The notes below the pieces were generated by a model, which ran no database searches, was not told the DNA's origin, and saw only the letters and a program-made list of their open reading frames with translations. A DNA stretch of 64,000 nt from Cynocephalus volans (lineage: Eukaryota; Chordata; Mammalia; Dermoptera; Cynocephalidae): NCBI RefSeq assembly GCF_027409185.1, contig NC_084471.1, positions 3,998,535 through 4,062,534 on the forward strand, in the 5' to 3' direction. Of this stretch, positions 11,770 to 21,804 are shown piece by piece. Both the position numbers and the translations under genes were made by a program. Every line of letters starts with the position of its first letter. The stretch's first letter is position 1.

Positions 11770-13404
11770 TGGACTCAGAGCTACGTCACTCACACTCAGG
11801 CCTGTTTAGTGGGCACTTACCTGGCCATCCTTTGCTAACTAAGGACCTTCTATGCAGAGTGGGTGTGAAAAGGCCTCAGAGTGAGTGGGGCAGACCCCGA
11901 AAAGCCCACAGCCCCATGGGGCAGAACACAGCACCAGAGAGGAGCCAAGGGTCTGGGCAACAGAGAGGAGTGTCACTGAGGGGCAGACAGGAGCAGGGTG
12001 GGCCCACACCCCCAGCTGTCTGTGTCATGAGCAGGACTGCTGGCTGTGGGTGCAGGAAGCCTCTGGCTCAAGGTGATGGCACCTGGAGGCTTGGGCTCAC
12101 AGCAGCTCAGGACAGGGCCTGTCCCCATGTTGTAAATGGAATCAGTTTGCTCAGATATGAAGGATGCCTCCAGTTTCAGATCCATCATTAAAACCACACA
12201 AAAGCTCTTCCCACCCATTAGTCCTTCTAAAAGCCCAAATCAGACTCACCCCTTCCCCTGCTCCCAGGACCCCAGCCAAGCATGTCTGACCTTGCCAGGG
12301 GTCTGCTGCCCCTCAGGTGGTCTCTGGTGCTTCACGCACAGTAATGGTGCTAGGAGGCCAGGCCTCTCCTTTGGGCCGGGCAGGGTGAGGTACACGGGGT
12401 CAGGCACCAGTGAAGGTCAGGGACTTGTCTTGGGGCCCCTGGGCTTGGGTCTCTGAGGAACAGTGTGCATGGACTGTGAAGACCTCAAGTTGGACTCAAG
12501 GAGCAAACCAAAGCCAAACTCCAACAAGCCAAGATGGCAAATGACAGTGGTCACCAGCCGATAAACTCCAACCTGGAGCCTGGAGCCTTCCACCAGTGGC
12601 CACAGGGAGGGAGAGCCAACCTCCATTTTGCAGACCACAGGCCAGGCACAGTGAGTTCAGGCAGGTGGCTCTCTCCCAGCTCAGCTCCATGCTAGGTCAT
12701 CGGGGCAAGCAGTGAATGGCTCCTACCTTGTGGAGTCCTCAGCCCTCCTGAGACCACAGCCCACACTGTCAGCAGCAGCACAAGGCGGCAGAAGGCAAAG
12801 TGCTGGCATGGGAGCCCCAGGTGTGGGGAGTGGAGATGTGGGGCACCCCCAGGGGCGGGGCATGAGGAACTGGTGCTTCATGGGCCTTGTTTTAACGACA
12901 CAGGGTGAGGGGCATTTCAGTTGTTGGGGCGGATGCTAAGGGCTGGAAGCAGCATGAGCGTGTCCTGGGTCCTAGGAGTCGGGAGGAGTGAGCCCCCAAG
13001 CCTGGTGCCGCCCCCAGCATGGGCCCTTTTCAAAGCAGCCACTTGACAGCTGTGGCCAGGTGGGGAGGCCCATCTTGACCAGAAATGGGCAGAGGGTCTC
13101 CTGAGGGATGGCCTGAAGCCCAACACTGCTGTTCCAGCTCCCGATCCCCAGCCAGTGCAGGGTCTGGACTTTGGGGAATCAGACCCGAGTCCACGTCCTG
13201 CCCTGCCACTAGCAGAACTGTGCCTTCATCTCCCCATGAGGTCCTGTAGGCACGAGCAAGACCCCGGGTGCTGTTGTGCCTAAGACAAGGCCTGGTGACT
13301 ACGGATGGGCTATCACAGACTGCCCAGAAGCTGCTGCAGGGCAGGACAGGGCAGGGCAGGGCACCCTGCTCCTGGAAAAGTGAGTCCTGGAATCAGGGCC
13401 GAGG
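11770..13404. other. GC-rich sequence downstream of TBC1D22A, no gene seen
   Basis: The overlapping open frames on both strands have no recognisable content. No clear repeats apart from short purine-rich patches. It follows the putative distal end of the TBC1D22A transcript. Confidence 0.45.
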
Positions 13405-13426
13405 CTGCAGGCTTGGTTACTGCATC

Positions 13427-13432
13427 TTTATT
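13427..13432 (-). terminator. Candidate distal polyadenylation signal (AATAAA)
   Basis: The minus strand reads GTGCAATAAAGATGCAG about 1.78 kb after the stop codon. The hexamer is canonical, but the downstream GU-rich element is less clear than at the proximal site. It may mark the longer transcript end. Confidence 0.45.
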
Positions 13433-14259
13433 GCACGTTTTCAGCACATCGCGTTCCAGACAGCACACCCCAGCATCCAGACTCCAGGACCACCATCAAC
13501 ACCCCGCGCGGTCAGTCCTAGCATTTACATACATACGAAAACACATATGGGACTAGATCTAGCTTCATGGGTCCTTCCTATTTGAAAAATCGACTGCCTC
13601 AAGAGGCAGCTCTTTTGTGTCCCCAACATTCTGGCTGCACAGAGAAATCTGAGCTACAGATAGAGATGCTCCCCAGGTCGATCTCGGCTACGTGAGATGG
13701 ACGCTTCCTGCACAAAGAGCCAAGGGGGCAGCCTTTCTTGTAACTGTTCCCCTCTCCCCTGCCCCATCTAGAAAAGTCCCACAGGAGACAGCACTGGTGC
13801 TGGTCTGAGGAACCCTCGATCTTGGGACAGGGCAGGGCCGGGAGGCGTGGGAGAGCTTTCCTCTGGTCTAAGGCAAACTGGTCCCTCTGCTGATCTGGGA
13901 GCACCTGACATTTGCACAGTATTGTGTGCTAACGTCCATGCCACATGTAATGACCCAGTACTTCTGTCACAGAAGCAGAATCACACATCACACACATCCA
14001 TATGTTCCACTGCCTGGAAGGGTCCCAGTACCTGGGCAAGGGCTACGGGTGCTCCTGAGGGAGGGACAGACAAAAGTCTGAGGAGTGGGCCACAGGTGTG
14101 TCGCTAAAGACACGAACCTGTCCTGGGCTCAGGGTCTAAGAGGCTGTGGCCCCATGGGGGTGTCACCAGGGGACACATGGCCTGTGACACACCTGAGAGA
14201 ACACAGGGGAAGCATGTCCCAAAGCCCCTGGAGCAGCAAATCCAGCCCTAGCAGAGCCT

Positions 14260-14277
14260 GGGGGGGGGGGGGGGGGG
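14260..14277 (+). repeat. Poly-G run (18 bases)
   Basis: An uninterrupted run of 18 G on the plus strand, inside the putative 3' UTR; it would be poly-C in the TBC1D22A transcript. Confidence 0.95.
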
Positions 14278-14822
14278 TGGCCTTTTGCAGTGCAGCTCTG
14301 GGACCTCGTTAAGAGTAGGCGCAATCCAGTCTCCAACACATTGGGCAGACGTGGAAGAGTGTGGCAAGGCTGGCAGTGAGTCCATGGGGTCTCTGAGAAG
14401 CCCCACGCCACTTCTCAGCAACCAGCAGTGGGAAGGGTGCACGGTCTGGGGCTTTGATCACAAGGCCACTGAGCCCTGATGTCGCCAGCCCAGCATGGCC
14501 AGCAGCTCGTCCCGTGGGCTCCGTGGAGGACAGAACCCACCCAGGGCAGAGATGTGACCCGGACCACAGGAGTTAGAGATGGGAAGTAAGGCAATCGCAA
14601 GGGCCTCTGCGCCCGGGCCATCTATCTGCAGCCTCCCTAGGCACTTGGCCCGGCTCACGGATGGGCCTCCTGCGTCCGCTTTTCACTAACTTTAACCAAA
14701 GAGCAAACACCAGCAAGGTGAGAGCCTGCGCAGCCGTAGGCATGGGCTAGCTGTCAAAAGCACTTCACCAGCACGGAGACCCCAGGGCAGTGCCACGTTC
14801 TCACTGTGCGTCTTGTCTATAT

Positions 14823-14828
14823 TTTATT
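14823..14828 (-). terminator. Candidate proximal polyadenylation signal (AATAAA)
   Basis: The plus strand reads TTTATT, so the minus strand reads AATAAA, about 380 bases after the TBC1D22A stop. A GACAAGACGCA stretch 10-20 bases downstream could hold the cleavage site, and a GTGAGAACGTGG stretch follows as a possible GU-rich element. The arrangement is good, but no transcript evidence is available. Confidence 0.5.
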
Positions 14829-15208
14829 CTCCTTCGCTCAACAGAATAAAAATTTTGCATTTCGAAGTAGGCATGAGATAGCTACCACCTCCCTTTGCCC
14901 CTGCTCCCCACACCACAGGCCTCCCCGGGAGGGGTTGCCTCTCAGGCTGCCTTGGGCTGGGGATTCCAGGAGGTGGTCATTTGGCAAGGATGCTCAGGGG
15001 ACAGGGCAAGACAGACTCCTGACCCAACTCGGGCCCCCCAAAGCCAGGACCCTCCTCTGGCTCTCTTTGGTATCTCAGGAAACAGGCCTGCTGCTGTCCT
15101 CACCAGCCCGAGACCAAGTGCGGGGCTGATCCGGGCGAGCTCCCGAGCAGGCCACCCCGGCAGGGCCTCTCCTCGTGGGCCTGCAGCGCTGGGTGGGGTG
15201 GGCCCTGC

Positions 15209-15337
15209 TCACTTCTTGTAGTGGTTGGGAGCGTCCGCAAAGGCAAACTTGAGGCGGTAGGCTTCGGCCAGCAGCAGGCTGATGTCCTCATCACCCCAGT
15301 GAGCTGTGGGCAGGCTCTGGAGGAAAAGCAGCAGCTC
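15209..15337 (-). CDS. TBC1D22A: TBC1D22A last coding exon (C-terminal 42 residues and stop)
   Basis: Read on the minus strand, this 129-base exon encodes 42 residues beginning ELLLFLQSLPTAHWGDED and ending FADAPNHYKK, then TGA. I recognise it as the C-terminus of TBC1D22A, a protein with a TBC (Rab GTPase-activating) domain; this piece is the final helical part of that region plus the tail. The exon starts in phase 0 right after a strong acceptor: a CT-rich tract ending in CCCCAG at 15338-15343. A CTGAC branch-point-like motif lies about 20 bases upstream (15357-15361). The intact acceptor argues against a processed pseudogene. The paralogue TBC1D22B is the main alternative, but the KFAFADAPNHYKK ending fits TBC1D22A better from memory. 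The frame stays open upstream to 15619, but that part is intron read-through. Earlier exons were not found to the right. Confidence 0.93.
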   Translation of the reverse strand, partial: ELLLFLQSLPTAHWGDEDISLLLAEAYRLKFAFADAPNHYKK

Positions 15338-15361
15338 CTGGGGAGAGAGAAGCCAGGTCAG
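15338..15361 (-). promoter_or_regulatory. TBC1D22A: 3' splice site of the TBC1D22A last intron
   Basis: On the minus strand the order is CTGAC (branch-point-like, 15357-15361), a pyrimidine-rich run, then CAG immediately before the GAG that opens the last exon. The branch adenosine would sit about 20 bases from the junction, within the usual range. This element fixes the start of the coding exon. Confidence 0.88.
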
Positions 15362-16162
15362 GGGGGCCAACACAAGCACTGCTGGGGGCTGCAGGGCAGA
15401 CCAGCAGCAGCAGCGAGGTGAGCTGGCGGGGGTGCTGCCGTCTTCAGTCCCCCCACACAGCAGCCCACTCCCCAGTGTACCCCAGCAGGGCCCACACTGT
15501 GGCCCCTGGTCCCACCAGCCAGGCAGGAGGCCCACCATGCAGCTCCCCACAGTCTGACATCTGAGGAGATGCAGAAGCATGTACCACTCCAGCACTTCAC
15601 AGCTGTGACCTTGATTCACTGAATCCCCTTGACACTCCAGGGAGGTGGACCCCGTACCCCCACGGGGAGACCCAGCTCCCCAGGGCCTGGCTGCAGGTCT
15701 GCCACCTCAGCACATAGGACACACACGGGGCAAATGCAGGCCACGCACCAGGCAGCATCCGTCACTGTCACTCACTCGACTTCAGTCTTTCTCTGCTTTG
15801 GAGCTTGCCATTCTAGAGCCCCTGGGTCTCAGCTCAGGTGAGCTGTGGGGGGCGCTGAGTCACACCCCCATAGGACACACAGAGACGGCCTCTGAAGCTC
15901 ACGGTATGGAAGTTGGCGACATGGACATTAAGGAGACGGAGACTGAACTGCAACTGTGGCAAGTGTAGGAGGAACAGCATGGGGAGCCCACCGGGGGACG
16001 ACAGGTGGGACTCGGGCAGTCCCTACACACTGATCATGGTGCCAACAGCCCAGCCCTTCCCAGCAGACCGCAGCCCAGTCCAGGGCAAGGTTCAGGGGAC
16101 CCTGACACCCAGATGGGTTTCCCAGGATGGGTCTCAGAGGGCTGTGGCCAAGACAGCTTCCT

Positions 16163-16174
16163 GGGGGGGGGGGG
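16163..16174 (+). repeat. Poly-G run (12 bases)
   Basis: An uninterrupted G run in the TBC1D22A last intron (poly-C in the transcript). Confidence 0.95.
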
Positions 16175-16499
16175 TCTCAGAAGAGGAATGGGGTACTCGG
16201 CCATCAGGTAGGGCCTGGCCTAAGGTGTGGCCCAGTCACAAAGCCGGCAAACTCCCCAAGGGAGGCCCACACTGCTCTAATGGCTCTGCCAGGCTCTGGC
16301 CCATCCAGCGCAGCCCCAGGCCTTCCTCTGCTGACTTCCCATCCCACTCAGAAGCTGGGATCTGAGGGTGCTGATGCCCACGAGATGCTCAGTCCGTGCC
16401 CTGTGGCAGCTCCTGGCCTCCCATCTGCTGGGCTTCTTGTACCTTACAAGGTTGGCACAGAGGGGCGTCAAGGGGCGGGGGAGATGGGCTGTGAAGTCC

Positions 16500-16645
16500 A
16501 CAACCTGGTTTCACTTTCTCCATGTGGCATTGGGCAGCTGCCCTGGGATCTCCGAGCTGCACTCCCCTGTATCTGTTGACTGAGAATGACAATCTGTCCT
16601 CCCAGGGTAGGGTCAGGACGAGCTGAGCTGTCGGGCACAGAGCCT
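16500..16645 (+). repeat. Possible MIR SINE fragment
   Basis: The order 'cctggtttcactttctccat', 'gggcagctgccctgg', 'gactgagaatgacaatctgt' and 'gcacagagcctggctgc' follows MIR loosely. The core motif is eroded. Confidence 0.4.
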
Positions 16646-16859
16646 GGCTGCTGTGGGCATTCGGGATGCTAACTGCAAAGCTGGCTGTGTGGGCTCAGAC
16701 CCCAGCTGTGAGGAGCCTGCTGTCCTCATGTTCCTGGCCCCACTCCTGCTGATCTAGGTCCCTGGGATGTCCCAGAGCTGCACATTCAAGTCCCGACCAT
16801 GAGTTACATCAGCACTGTCCTCCAAATGCTGCTCCACCATTGCTGGGCTGTCCCCCACC

Positions 16860-17360
16860 CCCTGTCCTCAATTCCATTTCCTTTTGCATTTTGGATACTT
16901 TCTGTGGGTCTTTAAATTGAATTCACGGAGCAAATTTCACTGGCAAAATGTCCCCAGGGACATATCAACATCAATCTGCTGTCTTTCGCCATTAGATGCA
17001 ACTTACACGGATGCCAATCTAACTCTGGGCAGGTCATAAATAAATACCTTTGGTTTTATTTTTAATCCACTTCGCTTCATATTATCATGACCTTGCTACT
17101 TGCGAGGTGAGAAGCAATACCCTCCCATCGTGGTAACGTACCAACTCCACCGCACACTCAATTTCAGAATCTAATTTAGTCCCCCACATTCACTGGATGG
17201 AGGGAGAATAGAAATGCCCAGTTCTTCACAGCCTGCAATGCTAAAGAAGAAAAAATCTATCCAGGTAACCTTTACAAGAGGCAAACAACAGCCAAACACG
17301 TCCTTAAATACAGATTTCTTTTTCAAAAAGGCTTGTCCTATCTGTGCACTAGGCGGAGAT
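16860..17360. other. AT-rich non-repetitive island in the last intron
   Basis: About 500 bases of complex, AT-rich sequence with retained CpGs and no recognised repeat. Segments such as 'tcaatctgctgtctttcgcc', 'gcaacttacacggatgccaa' and 'gcactaggcggagatgcctc' look unlike decayed transposons. This is the largest candidate conserved non-coding element in the window. Confidence 0.35.
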
Positions 17361-17912
17361 GCCTCCTACCTGGGAAGCACAACCATTTACTAGCCACGAG
17401 CTGCTCTGCATCACCCGCTTCATGTAGGTAAGGGCCATAACTCACGAAGCCATCCCTTGGCCATGCTACATGGGACATGCTGTCCCAGGGACAACAGGGA
17501 CGGAAGTGAGGCCTTCACAGAGCCTAGAAAACTGCAGACAGCACTCGAGTTTTCAATCTTAAGTTTTCCATAAACAGTGCTACAACAACCCTGGAGGAGA
17601 CGAGGATTTAAGGAAGGTTTTGCTCACAACACAGCACGAGTGCAGTGTGAGTTCGTGCACGTTGCTTCCCCCCAGCCTGTGGCCCGAGGACTCTTCCATC
17701 TGACCATCTGCAGCAGTCTTCCTAAGCCTGCAGGAGGTGGGGTCGTGCTGCTTCTCAGGTCAGTGAGTGGTTCGGGTGGCGTGTGGACACTGGTGTTCCA
17801 TGATGGGAGCAGGACCGAGCTGGTCTCCCTTTCACCTGCAGCCCCCACTATGGTGCAGGTCAAGGGCCACCGACACCGCCTGGCACCACTCACATGCCTT
17901 GTCACAGGCAGG

Positions 17913-17926
17913 TTTTTTTTTTTTTT
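17913..17926 (+). repeat. Poly-T run (14 bases)
   Basis: T14 followed by C5. I could not identify a SINE body attached on either side, so I call it a simple homopolymer. Confidence 0.9.
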
Positions 17927-18559
17927 CCCCCAAGGATATTTTTAAAACCTCCCCAGATGAGTAGACTGCCAAATGAAGGTCAGAAGCCCCCAAGCTGGGT
18001 GTTTCCAACAGTTCACTCCATAGAAATCATCCTGCTGCTAATGTCTGCCCCAAGTAGCTTCCAAAATGTGAGACTCCTGATGTTACAGAGCAAATAATGT
18101 TTATGGCTGTGGCTACATCTCACCAAAAGGGTTTTATTTTTCCAGAGTCAAATGAAGCATGACGACCGCCATGCACAGTGGTCTTCCACAAAGGATGAGA
18201 TGGTGACACACACGTGCCCTTGGCTCCAAGAGGTGGGCAGATGGGTCGCTGTGGGCCCTGGGTCCCCACTTAGGACTCCCAAGTTCTGTTTGGTCAGCCC
18301 ACTGCAGAGACTCCCGCAAGCACGAGCAGCAGAGATGGCAGAAAGGTCTCAGGACCAGACGCCAGAGGATAGGTCCTCTCATCAGCTCCACCGCCACCAG
18401 ACCCTGCAAAACTCCACAGATACGTCTTGGTGGTCTCACCTGTGCCATGGGTGAACTGTCCATGTGTCCCTATGCCCCCCAAACCAAACACAGGGCACTC
18501 AGTGGCATCAGTGATCGTCACAGAGTTAGCAGTGCACTCAGGCAGCACAGAGAATAGAC

Positions 18560-18785
18560 TCAAAGCATACTCACTGGTGCTAAACGGCCAGGGCTCACGT
18601 CCCAGTCCTGCCTGTGCTGGTACATGACCCTGGGCAAGTCTCATGATGCTCTGTGCCTCGGTTTCCTCACCTAAAATAGTGATAACAGTGCTTCCTTCAC
18701 CAGGTGCTGAACGTGTACCAAGTGTCCAGGACAACGTTGAGAATACAAAGGGCACACGTGTCACCTGTTGCTATTATTGCTGTGA
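18560..18785 (+). repeat. MIR SINE, nearly full length
   Basis: It contains 'tgaccctgggcaagtctcat', the core CTCGGTTTCCTCACCTAAAA and a 3' part 'tgataacagtgcttccttca', in sense orientation. Confidence 0.85.
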
Positions 18786-18799
18786 TGACCGGCAACAGT

Positions 18800-20135
18800 A
18801 CTAATAATCGTAGTAACAGCAGCAGCATTTGCTGCTGAACAAATTGTTATATGTGGAAAATGCTAGAGAGTTTAGCAAATAAGTTTAATAAGAAATCAAT
18901 TCTCACTGGACAGACGCTCAGTGGAGGTAGGGACACCTTATTCTCCTACTGTGATTACTGAACCATGGCACATGTTTGAAAGCAGGAAATGCCATCCCAG
19001 GTGTCAACCCATGGGCTCTGGATGGGATCCCTCGCTGGGGAGCCACCAAGCCCCTATGCCCACGCCACATCTGCGACTGCCAAGAGGCTGCCGAGAAACC
19101 TGAGAGGATGCTGCTTTTTAACCTCTTTGGACTGGATCTTGACACAAAACGAATGGTATTTCATTTAAATTATTTTCAAAGAATTGACTGGGGCATGAAT
19201 GACTGAGTGCAGAAAACCAGAGCCACGCATCACCCTGCCTGCCTCTGCTTTGGGGTGACCCATCACCGGCCACCAGGGCAGGGTGTGCTCCGGCCCTGTG
19301 AGCTCAAGGACTACTCCACTGGGAGGCCACCACCTGCGGAACTCTGCAAAGTGACCTCGTAAGCAAGGCCTCCCCTGACCTCATGACAGCCCCGTGACCC
19401 CACCATGTGTATGACAACCCAGGGCAGGCTCGGAGAGGGAAGCTGCTCACCCAGGTCCACAGGGCTCCAACTCCGAGATCCAAGTACACATCTTTTTCTA
19501 AGTGAAAGTGAAAATGCCCCCTCCTCCAGAAAGGTACAACAAATGTGACCTTCGGACAATAAGAAGCAGATCTGCCTGCTGAAAAAGAAACATCACGATC
19601 TGACAATAGCCTGGCGTGGCACGACTGCGCTGGAACAAATGCAGAGAGGAGGAGTCAGAGGTGGGACGTAGCAAGGACAAGGGCTGTGTCCTGGGGTGTG
19701 CACAAGTCTCAGGGTAAACAGCGGTACTTACTGGGAGATATGACTGTGGGCAGCAGGAGGCTGAGAACTGCGCATGGGTCTTTGGGGGGCTGCCGGGGCC
19801 CAGCACTGTCTTCAAACAGACCCTCAGCACATGAGAGGTGAACAGAGAAACGAACAGCACTCCAATGACTCCAGAAGCTGCAGAGACACTTCAAGAGCAA
19901 AGTACTGGAATGACACAGAGCCATCTGCACGGCCAGCCATGCCTTCCACGAGGGGTTTGAAGTGCCCACGACAAACTGGGCACCAAGCAGGCTGCTGGGC
20001 ACATGATGTGCCTGAGACCCAGCACTGCTGGGAAACCATCCCACCTGTGGACGGGGGGCATGCTGTGAACATGAGGCATGTTGTTGCCTTTCTGTGGCGC
20101 ATGCAAATACACAGGCACGAATTTGCATGAAAAAC
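18800..20135. other. Intron sequence without recognised gene
   Basis: It includes an AT-rich patch at 18780-18900 with short (AGC)-like runs, then mixed sequence. Open frames up to 139 codons overlap on both strands and match nothing known to me. Confidence 0.4.
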
Positions 20136-20139
20136 CTGG

Positions 20140-20285
20140 AAAGGACCAGTAGCCAAAGGGTAATAATGGTAATCGTGGGTGAGAGAAATGTGGCGATTTC
20201 TTTTTCACTTGTCTGTATTTTCTGATTTGTTCAAAATAAACACATTAGCTGTACACTAAAAGCAATTTTTTTAAATAATAAAAGT
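20140..20285 (+). repeat. LINE-1 3' tail fragment, sense
   Basis: 'gtaataatggtaatcgtggg', 'tgtctgtattttctgatttg' and an A-rich end at 20262-20283 follow the end of old L1 3' UTRs. Confidence 0.65.
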
Positions 20286-20569
20286 GATGGTCTCTTCTGA
20301 GACAAGGAGAAGTCTGACTGCTGGTGTGGCCCGTGGTCATCCATGCTGGACCTTTCTCACCCTGCCTGGGCAGCTCCTATGACCATGTCCCCACCCAGAT
20401 TCAGAAGTTCTGCTTATAAGGACAGAGAGAAAGTCCAGCTGTGGGGTCATCGCCCACTCTGCAGCAGGAGCACCCAGTTCCCGGCCTCGCCCAACCCCTC
20501 TCCTCCAGCAAATGGGCTGTGAGGTCCAGGACCTTCCTGCCAGGACTTCTCAGGGGCAGTGCACAAGGG

Positions 20570-20720
20570 TCCGTTCATTCATTCCTTTGTTCATTCATCA
20601 AATGACGACATACTGAGGACCGCTTGTGTGCTGGGCACTGCTCTGGGCATTACAGCATGATACAGTACACAGTCCATCAGGCCTGCTTGCTGGGGCCTCA
20701 CCCTGCAGGGCACATTCGTG
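20570..20720 (-). repeat. L2 LINE 3' end, antisense
   Basis: 'gttcattcattcctttgttc', 'gtgtgctgggcactgctctg' and 'ggcattacagcatgatacag' form the antisense L2 end. Confidence 0.75.
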
Positions 20721-21369
20721 TGAATGTGTGTGTGGAGGTATGTATCAGGCAACAGACAGAGAAACAAACAAGAAAAGACACAACATTTTGTGCTGTGCAG
20801 AGATGTATAACCACACCAGGCAGAAGGACCAGCTACTGTAGACACCACTTCACAGCATGTGGCTGCTGAGCACCTGAAACGTGGCAGGTCCCAGGTGAGA
20901 TGTGACACCCGTGGAGAACACGCCCCAGATTCTGAATGCTTAGTATGAACAGGAGAATGTAAAAGATGTATTTAATAACTTTTATATCAATTATGGGCTC
21001 AAATGATAGTATTTTGGATGTGCTGGGTTAAGTACAGTATTTTATTGAAGTTAGGCACACTTGGTTTTTTGTTTTGTTTTTTGCTTTTACATTTCCATGA
21101 GGCGGGCATTACTTTCCTCTCAGACGAAACCGCTCTAACTGACCCTGCCTCCCCTGCTCCAGGCACACTGTGCAGGCATACGCTGGGTGGGCCATGACAG
21201 CCCTGACCGGTGCTTCCCTGCCTGGACCCTCTGTGCAGAGAGAAGGTGCCGCACAGCTCCTGGGCAGCAGAACGTCCACGTGCACATGGAGGCAGGGCTT
21301 GTCAACACCTGCTGCCCAGCACAGCAGGGAGCACACACAGGTCTGCTCAAAAGCTACTCAAGTCAGAAG

Positions 21370-21600
21370 TTAACAAATTGCCAGCACGCAAAGATGAATA
21401 AATTAATCGTGATGGCGCTAAAGGGCCCATTTGCCTGCCCTCCTTATTTTCTTCCCCTAACCGAGAAATAGGAAACAGGAGCCACCACGTTAACATACAA
21501 GGCAGGTAGCAGGGTTAATTGGTTTAATTCACTTTTCCATCCACATTCTGACATTCAATTTGTGCAGCTTGGCTAGAAAACGTAACTACTCATGGTGCTG
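21370..21600. other. AT-rich non-repetitive island
   Basis: Complex sequence with ATGAATAAATTAATCGTGAT and GGGTTAATTGGTTTAATTCA, which hold TAAT cores typical of homeodomain sites. No repeat family recognised. Confidence 0.3.
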
Positions 21601-21734
21601 CAAAGGGCCCTGTCACATGGAAGGCAGGCCCTGGGGGCCCCTGAGGAGTCCACTGGAGGGTGCTCAGAGTCCAGGGGACAGGGCCGTAGCACGAATTTCC
21701 CAGAAAACAGGCCCTTGGGACATGTCTTCCCACA

Positions 21735-21800
21735 GTCTTTTAGATGAGAAAACTGAGGTGTGGAGAGGCTGGAAGACTTGCCCTGGAGGGGTATATGGTG
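21735..21800 (-). repeat. MIR SINE fragment, antisense
   Basis: 'tagatgagaaaactgaggtg' then 'tggagaggctggaagacttg' is the antisense MIR core. Confidence 0.75.
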
Positions 21801-21804
21801 GGCT

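Larger units (their letters stand above)
13405..15208 (-). other. TBC1D22A: Putative TBC1D22A 3' untranslated region (longest form)
   Basis: This is the minus-strand sequence after the TGA stop. It holds two AATAAA hexamers, at 14823-14828 and 13427-13432, giving possible 3' UTRs of about 0.4 kb or 1.8 kb. An 18-base poly-G run on the plus strand (14260-14277) would be poly-C in the transcript. I saw no recognisable repeat family in it. The extent is inferred only from the signals; transcript data would be needed to choose between ends. Confidence 0.5.

Noticed and set aside
15209..15337. TBC1D22B instead of TBC1D22A
   Set aside because: The C-terminal wording KFAFADAPNHYKK fits TBC1D22A better, from memory of the two paralogues. 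A protein alignment would settle it.
15209..15337. Processed pseudogene of a TBC gene
   Set aside because: The coding match stops exactly at an intact splice acceptor, with intron-like sequence upstream.
15338..15619. Upstream extension of the TBC1D22A frame to a Met at 15619
   Set aside because: The acceptor at 15338-15340 and the loss of family similarity upstream show this part is intron.
17913..17926. Poly-T as the tail of an antisense SINE
   Set aside because: No SINE promoter boxes or body could be recognised next to it.
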